This document shows, piece by piece, positions 25,349 to 32,833 of a stretch of 64,000 bases of DNA (the first letter of the stretch is position 1; each line of letters begins with the position of its first letter). This stretch comes from Dolomitihabitans soli (GTDB taxonomy: Bacteria > Actinomycetota > Actinomycetes > Streptosporangiales > Streptosporangiaceae): assembly GCF_022213955.1 (NCBI RefSeq), contig NZ_JAKNTW010000022.1, forward strand, positions 62,001-126,000, given 5' to 3'. Below the pieces are notes generated by a model. The model saw nothing but the letters and a program-made list of their open reading frames with translations. It had not been told where the DNA came from and searched no databases. The position numbers and the translations under genes were made by a program.

Positions 25349-26121
25349 GTCATCACCCATCCACCGTTGACTTCGACCGTCTGCCCGGTGACGAACGAGG
25401 CGTCCGGGCCGACGAGGAACGCGACGACGGCGGCCAGTTCCGCCGGCCTGCCGCGCCGCTGGAGCGCCTGCCGCTCCAGCACGAATCTCGTGTACGCCTC
25501 GGGATCCGGGTGGATCTCCTCGGCCGCCGTCGGGAACGCCCCCGGCGAGACGCAGTTGACCCGGATCTCGTGCGGCCCCAGTTCCCTGGCCAGCGCCCGG
25601 GTGAGCGCCACGGCCGCGCCCTTGGTCGCGATGTAGGCGGCCAGGTCGGGCCAGCCGCCGTGCATCGTGATCGAGGCGACGTTCACGATCGCGCCGCCGC
25701 CGTCCAGCATCCGGCGGGCCGCCGCCTGCGCGGCGATCCAGTAGGCGCGCTGGTTGACGGCCTGCACGTCGTCGTACTCGGCGAGGGGGACGTCGAGGAA
25801 CGGCCGGGTCGGGTAGATCGCGGCGTTGTTGATCAAGGCCCTGACCGGCCCCAGCGCCGCCGCCGCCGCGATGGCGTCCTCGATCGCGGCGGCGTCGCGC
25901 AGGTCGGCCGTGAGCGGGAGCACGGCCCCGCCCGCCTGCTCCACCTGGCGGGCGGTCTCCGTCACCGCCGCGTCGTCCACGTCCAGCGCGGCGACGGCGT
26001 ACCCGTCGGCGGCCAGCCGTACCGCCGTCGCGCGGCCGAGCGCCCCGCCCGCGCCGGTGATGATCGCCACTCCGCTGTCGCCGGGGGCCGGGGCGGGGAC
26101 GGGCGTGCTGCCGGTGGTCAT
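25345..26121 (-). CDS. Short-chain dehydrogenase/reductase
   Basis: A 258-residue classical SDR. NAD(P) loop TGAGGALGRA (about 24-33), NNAA (near 107), catalytic Ser in VASITMHGG, and YxxxK as YIATK (about 172-176). The C-terminus GQTVEVNGGWVMT is typical. ATG 26121 overlaps the previous stop (ATGA). LALDVDDA after the second strand favours NAD over NADP. Likely oxidises a sugar C1 or a hydroxyl of the pathway substrate. Confidence 0.9.
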   Translation of the reverse strand: MTTGSTPVPAPAPGDSGVAIITGAGGALGRATAVRLAADGYAVAALDVDDAAVTETARQVEQAGGAVLPLTADLRDAAAIEDAIAAAAALGPVRALINNAAIYPTRPFLDVPLAEYDDVQAVNQRAYWIAAQAAARRMLDGGGAIVNVASITMHGGWPDLAAYIATKGAAVALTRALARELGPHEIRVNCVSPGAFPTAAEEIHPDPEAYTRFVLERQALQRRGRPAELAAVVAFLVGPDASFVTGQTVEVNGGWVMT

Positions 26122-27227
26122 GGTCGCCTCCAGTCGTGGTAGCGCTTGGCGAGCTCGTCGAGGAGGGCGCCATGGGGTGTCCCGGCGATGAGGCCGTCGC
26201 GCAGGAGCCGGGAGGCGGCGTCCTGGAAGGCGATGTAGCCGGGGAACCTCGGCCGTACCCAGGCCGTCAGGACGGTGGCGAGGGTGTCGCGGTAGAAGCC
26301 GCCGCTCGCGGCGTCGACCTCGGCGTCGGTCCAGGCGACGAGGGACGCGGGCTGCCCGCCGGTCGCGGGGAACAGCTCGCGCTGCACGGTTTCGCCGGTC
26401 AGCCGCCGGAGAACGTCCCTGACCAGGTCGCCGGTGGAGTCGGCGGCGTTCACGGCGCGCCGCGACACCGCCAGCCCGGTGCCGCCCAGCACGCTCCCCC
26501 GCCGCCCGTGCGGCCGCCACACGGGCGCGTCTCCGAAGGCGAGCGGCCCCTGGTAGTTCACGTAGCCGTAGACGAGCGGGCAGTAGGCGGGGCCGCCGGG
26601 TGCGGACATGGCCTCCAGCACCCCGATCGGGTTCAGCACGCTCAGCTCCGCGTCGGCGAGGGAGAGCAGCCCGGCCATCAGATCGAGCGCCGCCGAACCC
26701 GCCTCCCCGGACGCGACCGTGCCGTCGGTGAACGGGAGCTCGCCCTGGGCGACGACGAGGGAGCAGAACATCAGGAACGCGTGCGGTCCGCCCAGGCAGA
26801 GGGCGATGGGCGTGGACCCGGCCAGCTCACGGGCCAGCTCGTGGGCCTCCTCCCAGGTCGCGGGGCGCGGGACGCCCGGCCGGGCGACGGAGACCTGGGC
26901 CGCCGCGTCCAGCGGCAGCGCCCAGGTGCGCCCGTCGAAGGTGTAACTGTCGAACGACCGGCCCGCCGTGCCCGTGCGGAGGTCCGTCAGCTCCGTCTTC
27001 CCGAACAGCTCGTCCATCGGGACCAGCGAGTCCACCGCCGTCCCCAGCCCCGGGTGGTCGATCACCAGCAGGTCGTACTCCCTGGCCAGGTCGGCGATGG
27101 GCGTCGACTCGAACCCCTCCAGCGGTTGCCGCTCCCAGTGGACCAGCCCGCCCGAGCGCCGCGCGAACTCCTCCAGCGGCGCGTATCCCCTCGGATGGTC
27201 CCAGGTCAGCCCGCGCAGCCCGGTCAC
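26118..27227 (-). CDS. Solute-binding-protein-like protein lacking a signal peptide
   Basis: A 369-residue protein shaped like an ABC-transporter sugar-binding protein: VIDHPGLGTA, YTFDGRTWALPLDAAAQ, ATWEEAHELAREL and the late DAASRLLRDGLI segments are typical. The start, GTG 27227, overlaps the CoA-transferase stop (GTGA) and gives VTGLRGLTWDHPRGYAPLEE with no signal peptide or lipobox, so it should stay in the cytoplasm. No permease or ATPase gene is nearby. It may be a cytoplasmic sugar-acid sensor or scaffold. It sits between CoA-transferase and SDR in a coupled operon. Confidence 0.78.
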   Translation of the reverse strand: MTGLRGLTWDHPRGYAPLEEFARRSGGLVHWERQPLEGFESTPIADLAREYDLLVIDHPGLGTAVDSLVPMDELFGKTELTDLRTGTAGRSFDSYTFDGRTWALPLDAAAQVSVARPGVPRPATWEEAHELARELAGSTPIALCLGGPHAFLMFCSLVVAQGELPFTDGTVASGEAGSAALDLMAGLLSLADAELSVLNPIGVLEAMSAPGGPAYCPLVYGYVNYQGPLAFGDAPVWRPHGRRGSVLGGTGLAVSRRAVNAADSTGDLVRDVLRRLTGETVQRELFPATGGQPASLVAWTDAEVDAASGGFYRDTLATVLTAWVRPRFPGYIAFQDAASRLLRDGLIAGTPHGALLDELAKRYHDWRRP

Positions 27228-28417
27228 GACCGGCCCCCGCCCACGACCTCTCCGTCGAGCAGGGCCGACACCCGTCCGGCGTCGTAGCCCAGCTCGCCGA
27301 GGATCTCCGCCGTGTGCTCGCCGGTCAGCGGCGCGCCGCGCCGTACCTCCGCGGGGGTGGCGCTGAACGTGTAGGGGAAGCCCGGGGTGGTCACCGTGCC
27401 CTCGGTGGGGTGATCGTAGGTGACGAAGGAGCCGTTGTGCCTGACCTGCGGGTCGGCGAGGAGGTCGGCGTAGGAGTTCACCTGCCCGGCCCAGATGCCC
27501 CGCGCGGTGAACAGTTCCAGCCATTCGGCGGTGGTTCTCTCCGGCAGCCGGTCGCGGACCATCGCGGTGATCTCGTCGCGGTGGGTGTGCCCGGCGACGT
27601 CGGTCTCCATCGCGGCGAGCGCGGGCAGGCCGAGCGCGTCACCGAGCACGTCGAGCGGCGGCATCGCGAGCGCCAGGTAGGCGTCCTTGGTCGCGAACAC
27701 CCCGTAGGGCGCGCGGATGTAGGTGTGCCCGTGCGGCTCCACCCCGCGCCGCTGCGGGACGCCGCCGACCGTGAAGACGGACAGCTCCTGCATCTGCACG
27801 GCCACCGCCGCGTCGAGCATGTTGACGGACACGAGTTGCCCCTCGCCGGTCCGCTCCCGGTGCAGCAGCGCCGCGAGCGCCCCCTCGAACGCGCTGTAGG
27901 CGGTGATCGCGTCGATCGCGTAGGTGCCCGCGGGGGCCGGCGGGTCGCCGTCGCGCCCGACGCTGAACATCGCGCCGCTCATCGCCTGCAACAGCAGGTC
28001 CTGCCCCGGCCTGGTGGCGTACGGCCCGGCCTCGCCGTACCCGGAGATCGAGACGTAGACGACGGCCGGGTTGACCTCGCGGATGCTCGCGTAGTCCATG
28101 CCGAGCCGTTCGGCCACGCCGGGACGGTAGTTCTGCAGGAAGACGTCGGAGGTGCGGGCGAGGTCGTGGACGAGGGCACGGCCCTGCTCCGACTTCAGGT
28201 TCACCGCGAGGCTGCGCTTGTTCCGGTTGAGCGAGAGGAAGGACGCGTTGACCTCGTTTCCGCCCGCTCCGCCCGCGGGCGCGTGACGCTGCCACTCACC
28301 GGTGACCGGCTCGACCTTCACCACGTCGGCGCCCAGGTCGCCCAGCCGCATCGCGGCGAGCGGCCCCGCCATCGCGATGGACAGGTCGACGACGCGGTAG
28401 CCGTCCAGGATTCCCAT
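27224..28417 (-). CDS. CaiB/BaiF-type CoA-transferase
   Basis: A 397-residue class III CoA-transferase that would move CoA between carboxylic acids. The N-terminal MGILDGYRVVDLS and AGPLAAMRLGDLGADVVKVE are standard; LSLNRNKRSLAVNLKS follows, and the catalytic Asp lies in RPGQDLLLQAMSG (near 155). ATG 28417 is 10 bases after the hydratase stop. Together with the enoyl-CoA hydratase it implies that the operon handles an acid as its CoA thioester. Confidence 0.92.
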   Translation of the reverse strand: MGILDGYRVVDLSIAMAGPLAAMRLGDLGADVVKVEPVTGEWQRHAPAGGAGGNEVNASFLSLNRNKRSLAVNLKSEQGRALVHDLARTSDVFLQNYRPGVAERLGMDYASIREVNPAVVYVSISGYGEAGPYATRPGQDLLLQAMSGAMFSVGRDGDPPAPAGTYAIDAITAYSAFEGALAALLHRERTGEGQLVSVNMLDAAVAVQMQELSVFTVGGVPQRRGVEPHGHTYIRAPYGVFATKDAYLALAMPPLDVLGDALGLPALAAMETDVAGHTHRDEITAMVRDRLPERTTAEWLELFTARGIWAGQVNSYADLLADPQVRHNGSFVTYDHPTEGTVTTPGFPYTFSATPAEVRRGAPLTGEHTAEILGELGYDAGRVSALLDGEVVGGGRS

Positions 28418-28426
28418 GACTCTCCT

Positions 28427-29194
28427 TCACCGCCCCTGGAAACGGGGCTCACGGCGTTCGGCGAACGCCGCGCGACCCTCCGCGGCGTCCTGGGTGGCGA
28501 AGCAGACGGTCTGCAGGTCGCGTTCGTACTGGATGGCCTGGTCCAGCGGCATGGTGTAGGCCGCCCGCAGGTTCGCCTTGGCGGTCTGCGCGGCGATCGG
28601 CGCCCGTACGGCGACGCGCCCGGCCAGTTCCAGAGCGGCGGGCAGCAGTTCCTCCGCCGGCAGGACCCGGCTGACCAGGCCCCAGGCGAGGGCCTGGGCC
28701 GCGTCGATCGGGTCGCCGGTGAGCAGCATCAGCGCGGCGTTGGTCGGGCCGACGTTGTGCGCCAGGAGTGCCGACTGGCCGCTGCCGCCGATCCAGCCGA
28801 GTTTGATCTCCGGTGCGGCGAACGTGGCCGTGGCGGCGGCGAGCCGGATGTCGCAGGCCATCGCCAGTTCCAGACCGCCGCCCAGCGCGTAGCCGTTGAC
28901 GGCGGCGATCACCGGTTTGCGCAGATCCCTGATCGAGTCGCCGTAGTCGCCCCGGTTGCGGAAGTCCCAGGGCTGGTCGTAGGAGTCGAGCTCGCGGATG
29001 TCGCTGCCCACGCAGAAGGAACGCGTCCCCGCGCCGGTCAGCACGACGGCGCGGATCTCCGGGTCCGCGTTGACCTCGGTCACCTGGCAGCGCAGGTCGG
29101 CGGCCATCTCCGGGGTGAGGGCGTTGAGCTTGGCGGGCCGGTCGAGGGTGAGGACGGCGACGTGCCCCTCGGTGTCGCGGCGGATGTTCGTCAA
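28427..29194 (-). CDS. Enoyl-CoA hydratase/isomerase family protein
   Basis: A 255-residue crotonase-fold protein. Both catalytic glutamates seem present: E in ALGGGLELAMACD (near 110) and E in APEIKLGWIGGSGQ (near 131). The oxyanion segment GSDIRELDSYD is slightly unusual. TTG 29194 overlaps the regulator stop (TTGA) and has GGAAAGG upstream. It is the first enzyme gene of the operon after the regulator. Hydration of an unsaturated acyl-CoA is the default guess; hydrolase or decarboxylase action is possible in the family. Confidence 0.9.
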   Translation of the reverse strand: MTNIRRDTEGHVAVLTLDRPAKLNALTPEMAADLRCQVTEVNADPEIRAVVLTGAGTRSFCVGSDIRELDSYDQPWDFRNRGDYGDSIRDLRKPVIAAVNGYALGGGLELAMACDIRLAAATATFAAPEIKLGWIGGSGQSALLAHNVGPTNAALMLLTGDPIDAAQALAWGLVSRVLPAEELLPAALELAGRVAVRAPIAAQTAKANLRAAYTMPLDQAIQYERDLQTVCFATQDAAEGRAAFAERREPRFQGR

Positions 29195-29928
29195 CGGTTG
29201 GCCTTTCCGCAGCACAGGGCGGCGTACTGTTCGGCATCGGTGCGGGCGACCTCGACCACCTCGCGCATGGCCTCCTCCGCCTTGCGGTGGTGGCGGCGGC
29301 GGATCGCGACCGCCACGCGCTCGTGGTTGGGCAGCGTGTCCTTGTTGTGGCCGATCGACCGGGTGTGGACCTGCCTCACCGAGCGCAGCGCGATGCTGAT
29401 CATCTCGTAGATGTGCAACAGCAGGTCGTTGCCGCTCGCGGCGAAGATCGCCCGGTGGAAGGCCAGGTCGGCGTCGATGAACGCGTCGGGGTCGTCGGCG
29501 GTGGCGTAGAGCGCGGCCAGGGTCTCGTCCAGGTGGCGGATCGCCTGCGCGTCGGCCCGTTCGGCGGCCACCCTGGCCGCGCCGGGCTCCAGGGCCACCC
29601 GCAGGTCGGCGAGGACCCGGATGTCGCCCTCGGCGGGCTCGGGGGTGAAGCGCCAGCTCAGGACGTCGGGATCCAGCAGGTTCCAGGACGCGCGCGGCCT
29701 GACCCTGGTGCCGGCGCTGGTGCGGGTCTCCAGCAGCCCTTTGCCGGCGAGGACCTTGACGCCCTCCCTGACCGCCGACCGGCCGACCCCGAGCTCGGTG
29801 ACCAGCCGCTCCTCGATGGGCAGCGGACTGCCCGGCGGGAGCGCGCCGGTGACGATCTGCGGCCCCAGTTCGTGCACCACCTGAGCGTGGCGGGCGCGCT
29901 CCGGATAGCTCGTGTCCTTTTCGATCAC
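29191..29928 (-). CDS. GntR/FCD (FadR subfamily) transcriptional regulator
   Basis: A 245-residue regulator: winged HTH about residues 10-75 (LPPGSPLPIEERLVTELGVG then SRSAVREGVKVL-like helix), and an FCD ligand domain (80-235) with metal residues in DADLAFHRAIF and RVAVAIRRRHH. GTG 29928 is chosen because the two operator palindromes lie at 29969-30002; the ATG at 29994 would put them inside the gene. It heads the leftward eight-gene operon and is divergent from the fumarylacetoacetase-family gene, so it should regulate both. Confidence 0.88.
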   Translation of the reverse strand: MIEKDTSYPERARHAQVVHELGPQIVTGALPPGSPLPIEERLVTELGVGRSAVREGVKVLAGKGLLETRTSAGTRVRPRASWNLLDPDVLSWRFTPEPAEGDIRVLADLRVALEPGAARVAAERADAQAIRHLDETLAALYATADDPDAFIDADLAFHRAIFAASGNDLLLHIYEMISIALRSVRQVHTRSIGHNKDTLPNHERVAVAIRRRHHRKAEEAMREVVEVARTDAEQYAALCCGKANR

Positions 29929-29968
29929 GCGGCGAGCGTAGCCGAGGCAGCCGTTCGTTGACCAGAGG

Positions 29969-30002
29969 TTCATCAGATGAAGTTCCCTCTTCATCTGATG
30001 AA
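29969..30002. promoter_or_regulatory. Twin palindromic operator of the GntR regulator
   Basis: TTCATCAGATGAA (29969-29981) and TTCATCTGATGAA (29990-30002) are each palindromic around one central base. Their centres are 21 bp apart, two helical turns. Together they also form a perfect 12-bp inverted repeat (29971-29982 and 29989-30000). They lie in the divergent promoter region between the regulator and the FAH gene. Confidence 0.8.
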
Positions 30003-30050
30003 GAGGGTGACGATACGCTCGGAGGGTTCTTGAGAGAGATGAGGGAAGCC

Positions 30051-30956
30051 GTGCATATTGTCCGCTTTGTTCCTCCCGGTGCGGTCGCGCCGTCGGTCGG
30101 CGTCTCGGACGGCGTCACCATCACCGAGCTGACCGGCGTCACCCGCCTCGGCGAGTTGCTCCGGCTGACGTCCGCCGGCCTGCGCGAGCGCTGCGCGGCG
30201 GCGGACGGGCCCGTCCACGACATCGCCAAGGTCCGCGTGCTGCCGCCCGCCGACGGCCACATGGAGGTGTGGGCCGCCGGGGTCACCTACCAGCGCTCCC
30301 GTGAGGCCCGCGTGGTCGAGAGCGAGCGCGCCGCCGACGTGTACGAGCTGGTCTACGACGCCGACCGGCCGGAGCTGTTCTTCAAGTCCGCCGCCTGGCG
30401 GGTGACCGGCGACGGCGAGCCCGTCGCGATCAGGGCCGACTCCGGCGTCGACGTGCCGGAACCGGAACTGGGCCTCGTCGTCAACGCGCACGCCGAGATC
30501 GTCGGCTACACCGTCGTGAACGACATGAGCTCACGCACCATCGAGGGCGAGAACCCGCTCTACCTCCCCCAGGCCAAGATCTACCTCGGCGGCTGCGCCG
30601 CCGGCCCCGCCGTACGGCCCGCCTGGGAGGTCGCGGACCCCTACGACCTGCCGATCGAGCTGACCATCCGCCGGGGCGGCGAGGTCGCCTGGACCGGCCA
30701 GGCGAGCACCTCGCTGCTGAACCGCCGCCTCGACGACCTGGTCGGCTACCTGTTCCGCGAGGACTCCTTCCCCGACGGAGTCGTCCTGGCCACCGGCACC
30801 TGCCTGGTCCCCGAACTGCCCTTCACCCTCGCCGCCGGCGACGAGATCATCATCACGATCGCCCAGATCGGCACGCTCACCAGCACCGTCGTGCGGGGCA
30901 AAACCGCGATGTCCTGGCTCGCCGACGATCAGAGCAGGCGCCTGACCTCTCCCTGA
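30051..30956 (+). CDS. Fumarylacetoacetate hydrolase family protein
   Basis: A 301-residue FAH-superfamily enzyme. Metal ligands are suggested by VPEPELGLVVN (about 142-152) and the catalytic region by YTVVNDMSSRTIEGENP (about 160-176), with PQAKIYLGG following. Members hydrate, hydrolyse or decarboxylate 2-keto acids, including 2-keto-3-deoxy sugar acids. GTG 30051 has GAGGGAAG just upstream; ATG 30039 with GAGAGA is the alternative. It faces the long operon across the twin operator and probably performs a late step of the same pathway. The last 28 bases overlap the convergent WGR gene. Confidence 0.87.
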   Translation: MHIVRFVPPGAVAPSVGVSDGVTITELTGVTRLGELLRLTSAGLRERCAAADGPVHDIAKVRVLPPADGHMEVWAAGVTYQRSREARVVESERAADVYELVYDADRPELFFKSAAWRVTGDGEPVAIRADSGVDVPEPELGLVVNAHAEIVGYTVVNDMSSRTIEGENPLYLPQAKIYLGGCAAGPAVRPAWEVADPYDLPIELTIRRGGEVAWTGQASTSLLNRRLDDLVGYLFREDSFPDGVVLATGTCLVPELPFTLAAGDEIIITIAQIGTLTSTVVRGKTAMSWLADDQSRRLTSP

Positions 30957-32356
30957 ACACGGTAGAAACCACCACGTCCGGAAGGCCGGACGCCGTCCAC
31001 CAGGTAGCGCGCACCGGCCTCCCTGACCCCCTTGGGGAACTGCACGTTCCACCCGTCCTCGAAGCCGGGACTGATCACGCGGACCCGGAGCCGATCGCCC
31101 TCGCGGACGCACTCCACGATCACGCCCTCGTCACCCGGGGCGGCGGTCTCCAGGACCACGGTCGGCTCGATCGCGGGCAGCGCGGCCGACGCCTTCACGT
31201 CCACCGGCGTCGGCACGCTGCCCCCCTGCGCCGCCAGGATCGCCTGTTCGCTCGCGTCGATGCAGGCCAGCGTGCCGTCGGTGGTGACGATGTAGAGCCG
31301 GTCGTCGAGGAACTGCATGGAGTAGGCGGAACCGCAGCCCGTGCCGAGCTTCCACAGCAGCGCGCCGCCCTGGTCGAAACAGTAGACGGACGAGTGGCTG
31401 TCGCCGGCGAACACATAGCGGCCGTCCGGCGCGGCGGCGCAGGAGAAGACCGCGCCGTCACACTGGTAGACGGCCTCGATGGCGCCGTCGGTCTTGGCCA
31501 GCCGGTAGACCTTGCTCCTGCTCGTGCCCGCGTAGACCGAGTCCGCCTCCTGCCAGCCGAACAGGACGCCGCCCTGCACCGGGGTGTGCCACTCCGGCGT
31601 CCCGTCGGCCGCGTCGTAACGCGCCACGCCCTTCGAGTGGCCGTGGTAGACGGCGTCGTCGTCGCAGCGCACCATCCACGCCGACTCGCCCTGACCCTTC
31701 CGCGCCCACTGGAACTCGTCCTCGTGGTCGATCGTGGTGATCCGCCCGGCACGGTCGGAGACGCCGAGCACGCCGTCCTTGATGTCGAGCCAGTAGATGT
31801 CCACGTCCTCGGCGATCTCGTACGCCACCCGCGGCACCTTCCCGCTCAGGTCGTAGACCCGCCCGTCGTCGGCCCCGGCGTAGATCCAGAAGTCGTCGGC
31901 GACGATGCACTTGACCCCGTCGGGCAGCTGGAACCGGCCGGTGACCCGGCCGTCGTGGGTGACCGTGTAGACGTCGCCGTTCTGGTTCCCGACCCAGCAG
32001 CGCTCCTGGTCCACGAAGATCCCGAACGCCGCCGACCGGCTCGCGAACCGCCACAGCACCGGCGCCTGGCGGGCGGTCGACCGCTGGCTGACGATCGCCC
32101 GGCGGGTCACCGCCCGCGGCGGCCGTCCCCCGCGAACCGCCGCCGCGTATCCCTTCCGCAGCTTCTCGCCGACCTTCTTCTGCGCGGCCGCCGCCGCCTT
32201 CGCCGGTGTGGCGAACGCGGCGACCTTCGTCTGGCCCTGCTCCCCGATCCGGCCGTAAGTGATCGTCACCTGCGCGCCGGAGACGGTCACCTCGTAGAAC
32301 TTGTGCGCCCCGCCACCGTCTTCGGACAGCTCCAGATACGTGCCCTGCTGCGCCAT
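30929..32356 (-). CDS. WGR-domain protein with PQQ-type beta-propeller
   Basis: A 475-residue protein. Residues 1-80 are a WGR domain (KFYEVTVSGAQVTITYGRIG, then KAAAAAQKKVGEKLRKGY), usually a nucleic-acid or poly-ADP-ribose linked module. Residues 100-410 are a beta-propeller with repeated blades such as YAGADDGRVYDLSG, VYHGHSKGVARYDAADG and YVFAGDSHSSVYCFDQGG. The C-terminal 60 residues are a small beta domain (FEDGWNVQFPKGVREAGARY). No signal peptide. ATG 32356 has AAGGGG upstream. Function unknown; a DNA-damage or ADP-ribose sensor is a guess. Confidence 0.82.
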   Translation of the reverse strand: MAQQGTYLELSEDGGGAHKFYEVTVSGAQVTITYGRIGEQGQTKVAAFATPAKAAAAAQKKVGEKLRKGYAAAVRGGRPPRAVTRRAIVSQRSTARQAPVLWRFASRSAAFGIFVDQERCWVGNQNGDVYTVTHDGRVTGRFQLPDGVKCIVADDFWIYAGADDGRVYDLSGKVPRVAYEIAEDVDIYWLDIKDGVLGVSDRAGRITTIDHEDEFQWARKGQGESAWMVRCDDDAVYHGHSKGVARYDAADGTPEWHTPVQGGVLFGWQEADSVYAGTSRSKVYRLAKTDGAIEAVYQCDGAVFSCAAAPDGRYVFAGDSHSSVYCFDQGGALLWKLGTGCGSAYSMQFLDDRLYIVTTDGTLACIDASEQAILAAQGGSVPTPVDVKASAALPAIEPTVVLETAAPGDEGVIVECVREGDRLRVRVISPGFEDGWNVQFPKGVREAGARYLVDGVRPSGRGGFYRVQGEVRRLL

Positions 32357-32427
32357 ACCGGCCCCTTCTCCTTGATCCACTGGCCGGGAGCGTACGGCAG
32401 GCATCCGACAAAAGCGGCGACATCTAC

Positions 32428-32685
32428 GGAGAAAGGGGAACTTGTCCTGGCAGGCGCGGTATCCCCGCCTCTGCCGGCCGATCCGCGATCCCGCGAACGC
32501 CTCGGCGGCCACCCGATCACGACAAGGGGTGCCCGCCGGTCCGTGCCTGCTCCACGTGGAGAAAGGGGAACTTGTCCTGGCGGCGCGGCCCCCCGCCTCG
32601 GCCGGCCGATCCGCGATCCGCGAACACCTCGGCGGCCACCCGGTCACGGCAAGGGGTGCCCGCCGGTTCGTGCCTGCTCCACGTA
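32428..32685. repeat. Tandem duplication of a ~130-bp element
   Basis: Two copies, 32428-32557 and 32558-32685, start with GGAGAAAGGGGAACTTGTCC and end TGCTCCACGT. Differences are few (small indels and substitutions). They lie in the ~477-bp gene-free interval between the WGR gene and recQ. On the reverse strand they read as a possible peptide repeat, but no start or SD supports a gene. The remaining interval holds the recQ promoter. Confidence 0.85.
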
Positions 32686-32833
32686 TCGCCCCGCCCTGCG
32701 CCGGTCCCTCCGCTGTCTGTCCGCCCGGTGGCGAGGCGTGACTTTTCCACAGGCTGCGGCGATCGGGACCAGGCTCGTCCACAGGTTCGCGCGGACGCCG
32801 AAGTCCGGGGTGCGGCCCTCGTAGTATGGGCCG

